A stretch of DNA of 64,000 nucleotides, taken from positions 4,154,001 to 4,218,000 of the forward strand of contig NZ_FOZL01000001.1 of assembly GCF_900114625.1 (NCBI RefSeq), given 5' to 3'. The position numbers and the translations under genes were made by a program. Numbering within the stretch: position 1 is the stretch's first letter; the number at the start of each line of letters is the position of its first letter. The DNA is from Granulicella pectinivorans. GTDB lineage: Bacteria; Acidobacteriota; Terriglobia; Terriglobales; Acidobacteriaceae. The notes beneath the pieces are model-generated. The model saw nothing but the letters and a program-made list of their open reading frames with translations, had not been told where the DNA came from and made no database searches. This document shows positions 10,301-17,281 of the stretch, piece by piece.

Positions 10301-10671
10301 CGCGGCCTGGCACAGCGAACACCGACCGCCCCAACCAGATTGCGAGCGCACGCATCGCCCATCCGTCCGTCTTGCAGTGGTTCAATACCGCGGCCTACCA
10401 GAGGCAGCTTGGCGGTGTAGTAGGCAACGAGCACCGCGATCAGGTCTCCGGACCCGGTCTTCAGCGCGTCGATCTGTCCCTCTTCAAGACCTTCACGATC
10501 ACCGAAAGGGTGAACATGGAGTTCCGCACAGAGGCCTTCAACGTCATGAACACGGCGCAGTTCGCCTTCCCCAACGCCTCTCTCGGCAATGCTGCCTTCG
10601 GTACCATCACAAGCACAGCTAATGCCTATAACCCGCGGATTCTGCAGTTCGCGGCCCGCTTCAAGTTCTAA
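7375..10671 (+). CDS. TonB-dependent receptor, Oar-like, with carboxypeptidase-like N-terminal domain
   Basis: An intact 1098-residue outer-membrane receptor. The N-terminus has a signal peptide ending in LLAQ, then a carboxypeptidase regulatory-like fold (about residues 50-130, GTATDASGAVVPGATVQL). A plug follows with the Oar-type marks LPLNGRNFYNL, IDGMDNNE and ESGRSAGAIINVITKSGTN. The rest is a beta barrel ending in FAARFKF with a terminal Phe. AAGGAG 7 nt before the ATG supports the start. Such receptors take up large glycans or other bulky ligands using the proton-motive force. It follows the isomerase and oxidoreductase genes and ends at a strong terminator, so it is probably the last gene of the ROK-controlled operon. 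Confidence 0.95.
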   Translation: MISESLFTLNCHTSPLRRSSFLRRTATLTLPMVFCGVMLMPASLLAQNTTADVIGTATDASGAVVPGATVQLTDVGTQEKRTVTSNDAGQYTFTLLKPSHYTLTVMGKGFKTATIQDFALAAGDRAREDAHLTLGSEDQVVQVEAQAPALQSDSSVLSSTVTEKATQELPLNGRNFYNLVQITAGATEGLNNGLASGNRPDDRRLTSSVSVNGQADVINNQLIDGMDNNERVIGSIGVRPSVDAIQEVNIQTNTFTAESGRSAGAIINVITKSGTNKLHGSVYEFLRNDVLNTNPYKFGASIPKPHYRQNQYGGSIGGPILKDRTFFFGDYEGLRIVRGLNPTQTTVPTAFERANPGNFTDNPAINQTVTTPDKVGLQYFNLFPLPTSTALTNNYTVSPSNSQTSDTADGRVDHRFSASDFGFIRYTFNRVITNVGGLFPSVSAAGLTIAPGGNLSSYAGPAKSLAHQVQFNYIHTFTPNLLLELKAGYTFLNNRQDPQNFGLAPNTAFGQANINFSPRTSELSPVTISQGATLGGHPPIVYLENTWQYVGAVSWTHGKQTIKLGGGVIRRQDTTTQTDSASGSWTFTNFATLLAGNYSSLSRNDILFQPHNRTWEPHVYVQDDWHVAQSLTINLGLRWDLYTPYTDTNNILSNFDTDTGKIVVAGTPGVDGHGNVRVDYSNLAPRVGFAYTPIAKTVIRGGFGLSFAPENLTSGSALVNQPFNATIGPCSTTSPCDASHKYFADGLPVPVANSATNPTGSVSAALDPHFKSTYIEQFNLTAEREFGGNLVTASYVGELGRRLAYYLSDVNAASPNSQSFVDPTATNLVVSTFNYNTLRPYYGTSPGITGVPLFTSKGISSYNALQLVFKRRLTKGLDTSVTYTYAHNLDDSETISNDGGDGFGSVPSLVPTLEYGNANLDVRHRATGAFNYSLPFGNSYRGIRGVLVKGWQANGIVVLNTGLPFSVTNIANRSGTRPGTANTDRPNQIASARIAHPSVLQWFNTAAYQRQLGGVVGNEHRDQVSGPGLQRVDLSLFKTFTITERVNMEFRTEAFNVMNTAQFAFPNASLGNAAFGTITSTANAYNPRILQFAARFKF

Positions 10672-10684
10672 CCGACTTACTACG

Positions 10685-10722
10685 CGGCAGGCCCTCTACC
10701 ACGGGGCCTGCCGTATTTTTGT
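10685..10722 (+). terminator. Rho-independent terminator after the TonB receptor gene
   Basis: CGGCAGGCCC (10685-10694) and GGGCCTGCCG (10704-10713) form a perfect 10-bp GC-rich stem with a 9-nt loop, followed by TATTTTTGTT. It lies 14 bp after the receptor stop codon and separates that operon from the M81 gene. Confidence 0.9.
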
Positions 10723-10754
10723 TGCTGATCCTTCCCAAGATTCAGGAGGTCTTC

Positions 10755-12278
10755 GTGCATAGACGATCATTTCTCAAAACAGCTTCTGCCGCTTCCCTTT
10801 CCATGGCGGTGAAGCCTTCGTTGTTGGCGAGCATGCAGCCCCGCGTCGCGTTTGGCGGCATCGGGATCGAGTCCAGCACCTACAGCCGCATTCGTGCGCG
10901 CATGCAGGACTTTAGCGTGCTCAGCGGAACTGCTCTCACCGAGTCTCAACGATTCGCCTTTCTGAAAAAGTATGCGGTCCCATTCCTGCCCACGACCGTA
11001 GCCGCAGCCACCCCCGGAGGTCCGGTCGACCGCGCAACCTACGCTGCGATCAAGCAGCAGTTTCTCGACGGCCTGAAGGCTCTGCTCCCACTGGATGGCC
11101 TCTTCCTGCCAATGCACGGCGCAATGTTCGTGGATGGGATGCAGGACGCCGAGGGCGACTGGATGGAAGCGGCGCGCAAGGTCGTTGGGCCGGACTGCCT
11201 CCTATCCGCGAGCTACGATCTCCATGGAAACGTCAGCAAACGAGTCATCGACAACATCGATATGTTGTCCGCCTTCCGCACCGCACCACACATCGACCGT
11301 GAAGAGACGATGCAAAGGGCCTGCGCCATGCTGCTGCACTGCCTGGAGCAGCACATCCGTCCCACGCTCGTATGGGCTCCGATCCCGGTCCTGATGCCCG
11401 GAGAGCGCAGCAGCACGACCTGGCAGCCGGGCGAGAGGCTTTGGGCACAGCTTCCGAAGCTGAATGAAGAGCCTGGAATCCTGGATGTCTCCATGCTCGT
11501 GGGATACGTCTGGGCCGATGAGCCGCGGTCTACCGCCTGTGCCGTCGTCACCGGAACAGCTGTCGCCAGCGAAAAGAAAATCGCCTTGTCCCTCGCGCAG
11601 CAGTACTGGGACGCACGCCGGGAGTTTCAGTTCGGCACGGAAACCGGAACCATCGACGAGTGCATTGAAAAAGCAATGAAGGCCAAAACACAGCCGGCAA
11701 TCCTCGCCGATTCCGGCGACAATCCAACTGGCGGTGGAACCAGCGACCGCGCCGAGGTATTACAGGAGTTGCTGCGCCTGAAAGCAAAGAACGTTGTATT
11801 CGCTGGCATCACCGACAGACCGGCAGCCGACAAATGTTACGCAGCCGGTGTCGGCGCTACACTTCGCCTCTCGATTGGAGCCACGCTTGACCCGCTAGGC
11901 AGCACCCCCGTCCACGCGGTGGCGAAAGTGGTGTTCCTCCTCCCCGCGAAGGATGAAATGGATCGCGAGGCCGTCGTGCAGATCGAGGGTGTAACCCTTG
12001 TGCTGTGCGCGAAGCGGCGTCCCTATCACGACATCGTAGACTTCACGCGCCTCGGGCTTCAGCCACAGTACTTCAAGATTATCGTCGTGAAGTCCGGCTA
12101 TCTGTCGCCTGAACTGGCCCCCATCGCGAATCCAAGCCTCATGGCGCTCTCCGATGGATCCATCAACCAGGATATCGTTCATCTGCCGCCGAACAAGTAT
12201 CGGGTGCCTTCATATCCGTTTGTCGAGGACCTGACCTTCACGCCGAAGGCCTTCGTCTCGGCGCGTGCACCGGCATAA
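10755..12278 (+). CDS. M81-family metallopeptidase (MlrC-like), Tat-exported
   Basis: The protein resembles MlrC (microcystinase C). It has the N-terminal GGIGIESSTYS segment, the metal-binding MHGAM and DLHGN segments, and a C-terminal DNPTGGGTSD region matching the DNPGGG motif of the family. MlrC-type enzymes cleave small linear peptides with a zinc ion; most homologues outside microcystin degraders have unknown substrates. The GTG at 10755 is preferred because AGGAGG lies 5 nt upstream and the protein then starts MHRRSFLK, a clean Tat signal; an upstream in-frame start (10719) would overlap the terminator tail. This gives 507 residues. It ends 4 bp from the convergent BadF-type kinase gene. 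Confidence 0.88.
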   Translation: MHRRSFLKTASAASLSMAVKPSLLASMQPRVAFGGIGIESSTYSRIRARMQDFSVLSGTALTESQRFAFLKKYAVPFLPTTVAAATPGGPVDRATYAAIKQQFLDGLKALLPLDGLFLPMHGAMFVDGMQDAEGDWMEAARKVVGPDCLLSASYDLHGNVSKRVIDNIDMLSAFRTAPHIDREETMQRACAMLLHCLEQHIRPTLVWAPIPVLMPGERSSTTWQPGERLWAQLPKLNEEPGILDVSMLVGYVWADEPRSTACAVVTGTAVASEKKIALSLAQQYWDARREFQFGTETGTIDECIEKAMKAKTQPAILADSGDNPTGGGTSDRAEVLQELLRLKAKNVVFAGITDRPAADKCYAAGVGATLRLSIGATLDPLGSTPVHAVAKVVFLLPAKDEMDREAVVQIEGVTLVLCAKRRPYHDIVDFTRLGLQPQYFKIIVVKSGYLSPELAPIANPSLMALSDGSINQDIVHLPPNKYRVPSYPFVEDLTFTPKAFVSARAPA

Positions 12279-12282
12279 AGTC

Positions 12283-13215
12283 CTAGCCGTTACGCGCGCG
12301 CCAGATGGCTCCCGCGATCGGATCGATCACCTCGGACGGTGTTTGCATCGTTGGGAACTCAGCCTGGAGAGAGGCCATCAAGGCCTCTCGTACCGGCGCA
12401 ACTTTCTCAAGGATGCTACCCGTGAACGCAAGCTGAGGCACCCACTCCGGATCGGGTGCCATCGTCCGCAGACGTCGCGCAATCAGTCGCACCAGATAAG
12501 CAAGAGACTCCCCTTCACGCTGCATCACAGCCTTGGCAGTCGCATCGCCATCCTCGGCCACCGCCACCACGAGACCGGTGAGAGCGGAGAAGTCCGGCGC
12601 GGGGATACTGTTCGCATACTCGATCAGGTGCTCCCGCGATGGGAGCTTCCAGAAGTCGAGGATCGCGGGCATCAGCTTCGTCGGAACGGCGCGAGTCGCG
12701 TCGTCCAGCGCCTCGTCGATGGCGAGAAAGGCGGCACGCAACGCCTGCAGGCCGATGCGATGGCCAGATCCCTGATCCGCAAGCGCAGGTCCCCATCCGC
12801 CCGCATTGAGCAAAGCACCGTTGTGGGCACGTCCGGCAACGTTCGATCCGGTGCCTGCGATCACAACGATGCCAGGTTGCCCCGGAAACGCCGCATCGAG
12901 CGCAATCTCCACGTCGCCGAGCAAGAGCCTCTCACCGGAGACGCGGCGATCGAAGGCAGCATGGAGCCAGTCGGCGACCAAGGGCACTGTCTCTCCGGCA
13001 GTACCGATGCAGGTGCGGCGGATGGCCTTCATGTCCACGCCACTGAGCGCCGTCAGATCAGCGAGCGCACTTTCAAGATGAACCGTCGCGGTGGCATCGT
13101 CGGTACGCATCCGCTTGATGGTGCCAGTGCGAACACGCGCGATCTCATGGGTCTCGTCGGCGAGCGCGTAGTCGGTCTTGGTGCCACCCACATCCAGGGC
13201 TAGATAAAAACTCAT
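12283..13215 (-). CDS. BadF/BadG/BcrA/BcrD-family ATPase, N-acetylglucosamine kinase-like
   Basis: A 310-residue sugar-kinase-type protein of the actin/hexokinase fold. LDVGGTKTDYALAD at the N-terminus is the phosphate-1 loop, VIAGTGSN is the phosphate-2 loop, and GGWGPALADQGSG matches the GGWG.LGDEGSG segment of eukaryote-like N-acetylglucosamine kinases (usual length about 300). It probably phosphorylates GlcNAc or a related amino sugar. The ATG at 13215 gives MSFYLALDVGG; the GTG 15 nt upstream would only add five residues. It is transcribed toward the M81 gene. Context suggests it acts on the product of the neighbouring saccharide locus, and its product could be the ROK effector, but that is inference. 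Confidence 0.85.
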   Translation of the reverse strand: MSFYLALDVGGTKTDYALADETHEIARVRTGTIKRMRTDDATATVHLESALADLTALSGVDMKAIRRTCIGTAGETVPLVADWLHAAFDRRVSGERLLLGDVEIALDAAFPGQPGIVVIAGTGSNVAGRAHNGALLNAGGWGPALADQGSGHRIGLQALRAAFLAIDEALDDATRAVPTKLMPAILDFWKLPSREHLIEYANSIPAPDFSALTGLVVAVAEDGDATAKAVMQREGESLAYLVRLIARRLRTMAPDPEWVPQLAFTGSILEKVAPVREALMASLQAEFPTMQTPSEVIDPIAGAIWRARNG

Positions 13216-13230
13216 GCTCTCCCACACCAC

Positions 13231-13645
13231 AACTTTCGCAAGCCGATACAGTCAGTCCATGCACCTGTCGCCATCAACGCAGCACATGCCACGGATTTTT
13301 ATGCCATGGTGAAATTAGGTCTCTCAAACGCGTCTGAATGCCGAGGATCTTCTTGCTGTGCACCTTCGATAATAGAGCAAAATCAGATATTTTTACTCTC
13401 ATCATTCTTGGGCTATTTATTTTTGATTGTCAATTAATTGAAATGATTTGGAAACGTTCAAGACATCTTTCTGAATCCAGCTTCGGCGACGCACTACTGC
13501 TTCGATCGACACAGTCGGTGTTGGGAGACCTGCGTCACCGGCCTAAGACACAAGACTGCAACCGCACCGTGTTCACACGCAAAACGAAACGTGCGCAGTC
13601 CGCCAAGTTCGGCGATCCTGCGCACGATCGATTGCAGTACTCCGT
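13231..13645. other. Intergenic region with AT-rich core
   Basis: No convincing gene is seen in these 415 bp. The middle (about 13370-13460) is AT-rich and contains a perfect 12-bp palindrome, TCAATTAATTGA, at 13431-13442. It lies between the start of the BadF-type kinase gene and the 3' end of a TonB receptor gene, so it should hold the kinase promoter. The palindrome could be an operator, but nothing links it to a given regulator. Confidence 0.5.
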
Positions 13646-16600
13646 CTAGAACATGAACTTCGCGGCAAACTCCACCGTACGCTGCTCATAGGCGGGCGTA
13701 CCGGAGACGCTCGTGATCGTTCCAACATTGCTGTTGCTGATGTTGGCGTTCGGCGTACCGAGGTTGGGGTGATTGAACACGTTGAAGGAGTCGGCCCGAA
13801 GCTGAACCTTGTAGCGCTCCTTGAACGCAATGTTCTTCTGCAGACTCATGTCCCAATCCTGAAAGCGCGGCCCGCGCAGCAGATCGTAACCGGAGTTGCC
13901 ATAGAGCGCATAGCTCGTGGGAAAGGTGGACTTGTATGTGCTGCACGCGAAGATTCCGGTTGCGTTGTAGCACTGCGGTGCCGCGAACGCGGCCGTGTTG
14001 AACCACGCACTCCGGGTCTTGTTCGAGGGGTAAAGCGGAACCCCGGCTACGCGATCCGCACGCCCACTGACCAACCCTGTGATACCCGGAGCCGTATACG
14101 TCACCGAGAACGGCTGTCCGTTCTGAAACGTGCTGATCCCGGAGATCTGCCATCCGCTCACCAGCTTATCCACTAGGTTGCCCACGCCGCCAAGCAGCGC
14201 CTGCCCTCTCCCGAACGGCAGCACGTAGGAGTAATTCACAGTCAGCACCTGCGGAGCGATGCCGGAGATAGGTCCATAGGAGTCGGTAGAATTCGCTCCC
14301 GAAGGATTCTCGATATTCTCCGTCCCCAGCACACGTGTCCACGAGTACTCCGCGCCAAAGGCAAAACCATGGCGATACTGCTTATGCAGGCCCACCTGGA
14401 GCGAGTTCATCGTGCTGTGGTAGATCGGATAGATCAACTGCGTAATCGCCGAGAACGGTTGCACCAGGTTCGTGGACTGCGCGGACACACCCACCACAGG
14501 AGGATTGGCGAGGTTGATGTTCGGTTCAGTCGTACCAGGACCACCATGGTTGTTCTGTTTCAGATTGTGCTGCCCAACATAGCCCACGCGCAGATCGAAG
14601 CCGTTGTGAAACTGGTGCTCCACGGCCAGGTTGTACTCCTCCGTGTACGGCGTCTTCAGCGGCCCCTGCGTGGAGACGCTTGGATTCGCACTGAATGCAC
14701 CGGTCGCCGAGAACGGCGCGTTCATGCTGAACGTCGGCGTGCTGGATGAGGAGTTGGTATAGGTCTGCGCGCCCGCGAACGGCAGCGTGCCGAATGCGGC
14801 CGAGTCGATATACGACGAAGGCAGCAGGTTGAAGTAGATCCCGAACGCACCACGCACAACCGTGTTCGGAAACGCCTCATACGCAAAGCCGGTGCGCGGC
14901 GCGAAGTTCTTCTTATTCTGCCCAAGATAATCGAAGACGTTGGTCGACAAACCCACCGTCGGCGCCAGTGCAAACGAGATGCTCGGATTGTTCAGGTAGG
15001 CCGGAATCGCCGACGCCGGATAGGCCTTCGCGAAAACGACAACCTTCTGCAACGATGGAATATACAGTGAGTTATTGCCGTACGGATTGTCGCGGAACCA
15101 GTTCAGATCGTAGCGGATGCCGAGGTTCAATGTCAGCTTCGACGTGACCTTCCAGTCATCCTGCAGGAATGCTCCGTACTGGCTGGAGATATTCCGCACG
15201 ATATAGTTGTTCGGCGTCGGAAGCCCGGTTGAAACCGGATATCCCGCAATAAAGTCCGCCAGCGCATATCCCGTATACCGTCCCGTGAAGCTGAACGAAC
15301 CACGCTGGGGGCTGGAGGCCGAATCGTTCCAGTGATTGTCGTACAGATACGAGAACCCCGCCTTGACCGAGTGCTTCGCGAACACCTTCGTGACCACCGC
15401 GTTGACCTGCGCATCCTGTTCCAGGTCCTTCGATCCGGACTCGCTCACACCGGTGATGTTGGTGATCGTGATCTGCGGAGCACCCTGGATCAGCTCTGCG
15501 CCAAGCCCGGGAATGATGTTCGAAAAGTTCGTCTGGTAGTTCTGCGGGGTCCGATAGATCGGCAGGTGGAAGTAAGAGCCATACGTATCCAGCACAAGCG
15601 TCGGAGAGAACGTGTGGGTATACCCCAAGATGAAGTTGCTGTTGTGCTCACCATCCTGCGCGTTGCCGCCCTGCAGGCTCGTGGATCCCTGCGTCGCGTT
15701 CGGACCATAGAAGGCACGCAGCCACGTAAAGCGAATCTGGTTCGTGTCGTTGATCTTGTGATCCAGCCGCAGTGAGAACCGTGTCGACTGGCTCAGCTCC
15801 TGCACCTGCTCGAAGGTGTTGGTGCCGCAACCGGACTGCGTCGGCTTCGGATACAAAATATTGAGCAACTGCTGGTCGACCGGATTCAAGTTCGTGATGA
15901 TGTTGCCTGCATACGGCAGGCCCGTCGTCGGGTCTTTGATAAGAATGCTGGTCGACGTGCTGTTGCATGCGCCCCCGGCGAGCAGTTCACTGAAGTCTCC
16001 ACCCCGCATCTTCAGCGTAGGCTGCTGCGACGTCAGCGGATACGACTGCGTCAGATGAAAGCCCTCGAACGCCGCGAAGAAGAAGGTCCGGTCCTTGCCG
16101 TTGTATACATGCGGAATCAGCACCGGTCCGGAAAGATTCCCTCCATACTCATTGCGTTGATATGGGGGCCGCGCCGGGGCCTGTCCCGTGCCCAGAAAGT
16201 TCGTCTTTGCGCCCGTCCCTTTGGAGCGGTTGTACTCGAACGCCTCGCCGTGCAGCGTATTGGTGCCACTGGCGCTCACCACCACCAGTTGCGCGGGCTG
16301 ATTGAACTCCGCAGGCGCTCCCGTCGATAGAAACTTGAACTCCGCAATCGCATCCAGCGACGGCACCTCGCCCTCGCCACGCTGCAGCGTCACCTCCTGG
16401 TTGGTAACACCATCCAGCGTGGAGCCCAGGCTGCCATACGCATTCCTCCCGCCCGTGCCGACCGCGGCCGTGACGCCGCGCGTCGCAAGTTGATCCTGCG
16501 CTCCAGCTCCCTGCACACCAGGAGCCAGCGCAATCAACCCCACGATACTCAGACGTCCATTCAGCGGAGTATTCTGAATCGCCTGGCTATCGATCACCGA

Positions 16601-17065
16601 GCCCACTGACGAGTCGTCCTTCTGGATCACCGGCGCGGTCGCCGTCACCTCCACCGTATCCTGCTTGGACCCCACCGCCAGTTGCGCATTCACCTGCACA
16701 ATCTGATCGATCGAAAGCGTGATCGCGCTTTGCTTGAATCCCTTGAAAAAATCCTTGTCCACCTTCACGGTGTAGTGGCCGCTCGGCAACTGCGGCACGG
16801 TATAGGTCCCGGCGTCGGAAGTCGTCACGGTATGCACCGCATTCGTCTCCGTCTGCGTGATCGTCACGGTCGCACCCGCGATCACCGCCCCAGTCGGATC
16901 GGTCACCGTACCCGTAATCGTCCCGGTAATGCCCTGCGACAGCGCCGCCGGCACACATGCCAGCAGGATTACCAGCAGCGTCATCCCTGCAACATGCCGC
17001 AGCCTTCGTGGACTCATCCGCTCCATGGAACGCCATGTTTCTTTCGACCTGCTCATCTCTCTCAT
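13646..17065 (-). CDS. TonB-dependent receptor, Oar-like, with carboxypeptidase-like N-terminal domain
   Basis: An intact receptor of 1139 residues from the ATG at 17065, chosen because AGGAG lies 7 nt upstream; the open frame extends further but that part contains an inverted repeat and no good ribosome site. A signal peptide ends in AALSQ. The carboxypeptidase-like domain follows (TGTVTDPTGAVIAGATVTI), then a plug with NTPLNGRLSIVGLIALAPG and DGVTNQEVTLQRGEGEVP, and a barrel ending FAAKFMF with a terminal Phe. It lies downstream of the GH92 mannosidase and the membrane-anchored regulator on the same strand. That suggests uptake of the oligosaccharides those enzymes release, or delivery of ligand to them. 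Confidence 0.95.
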   Translation of the reverse strand: MREMSRSKETWRSMERMSPRRLRHVAGMTLLVILLACVPAALSQGITGTITGTVTDPTGAVIAGATVTITQTETNAVHTVTTSDAGTYTVPQLPSGHYTVKVDKDFFKGFKQSAITLSIDQIVQVNAQLAVGSKQDTVEVTATAPVIQKDDSSVGSVIDSQAIQNTPLNGRLSIVGLIALAPGVQGAGAQDQLATRGVTAAVGTGGRNAYGSLGSTLDGVTNQEVTLQRGEGEVPSLDAIAEFKFLSTGAPAEFNQPAQLVVVSASGTNTLHGEAFEYNRSKGTGAKTNFLGTGQAPARPPYQRNEYGGNLSGPVLIPHVYNGKDRTFFFAAFEGFHLTQSYPLTSQQPTLKMRGGDFSELLAGGACNSTSTSILIKDPTTGLPYAGNIITNLNPVDQQLLNILYPKPTQSGCGTNTFEQVQELSQSTRFSLRLDHKINDTNQIRFTWLRAFYGPNATQGSTSLQGGNAQDGEHNSNFILGYTHTFSPTLVLDTYGSYFHLPIYRTPQNYQTNFSNIIPGLGAELIQGAPQITITNITGVSESGSKDLEQDAQVNAVVTKVFAKHSVKAGFSYLYDNHWNDSASSPQRGSFSFTGRYTGYALADFIAGYPVSTGLPTPNNYIVRNISSQYGAFLQDDWKVTSKLTLNLGIRYDLNWFRDNPYGNNSLYIPSLQKVVVFAKAYPASAIPAYLNNPSISFALAPTVGLSTNVFDYLGQNKKNFAPRTGFAYEAFPNTVVRGAFGIYFNLLPSSYIDSAAFGTLPFAGAQTYTNSSSSTPTFSMNAPFSATGAFSANPSVSTQGPLKTPYTEEYNLAVEHQFHNGFDLRVGYVGQHNLKQNNHGGPGTTEPNINLANPPVVGVSAQSTNLVQPFSAITQLIYPIYHSTMNSLQVGLHKQYRHGFAFGAEYSWTRVLGTENIENPSGANSTDSYGPISGIAPQVLTVNYSYVLPFGRGQALLGGVGNLVDKLVSGWQISGISTFQNGQPFSVTYTAPGITGLVSGRADRVAGVPLYPSNKTRSAWFNTAAFAAPQCYNATGIFACSTYKSTFPTSYALYGNSGYDLLRGPRFQDWDMSLQKNIAFKERYKVQLRADSFNVFNHPNLGTPNANISNSNVGTITSVSGTPAYEQRTVEFAAKFMF

Positions 17066-17120
17066 CTTCTTTCTCCTGACGCTCGCGCGTAGACCTCTCA
17101 TCAGCAATATGGTGCGTGCG

Positions 17121-17155
17121 GGGAAGACCGTTCTTGCGGTCTTCCCTTTGTTTTT
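17121..17155 (+). terminator. Perfect hairpin with T-tract on the strand opposite the receptor gene
   Basis: GGGAAGACCG (17121-17130) and CGGTCTTCCC (17137-17146) form a perfect 10-bp stem around a 6-nt loop, followed on the + strand by TTTGTTTTT. As read this would stop + strand transcripts, yet no + strand gene lies upstream. On the - strand it sits in the 5' leader of the TonB receptor gene, about 55 nt before its start codon, with an A-rich run before the stem. It may block antisense transcription or act as a leader structure. Confidence 0.55.
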
Positions 17156-17281
17156 CTCGGCTATTGCATAAGGACACCATGCAAATGGCTTTATGGAACG
17201 GCGATCATCCTGCCTACCCGCGCATACGATAGCCAAGTGAATTTACGGTGAGATCGGTGTTAGTCGGGCGTTAGAACTCTG

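Noticed and set aside
17065..17236. 57-codon N-terminal extension of the TonB receptor
   Set aside because: It contains a perfect hairpin, has no ribosome site and would put the signal peptide far from the N-terminus.
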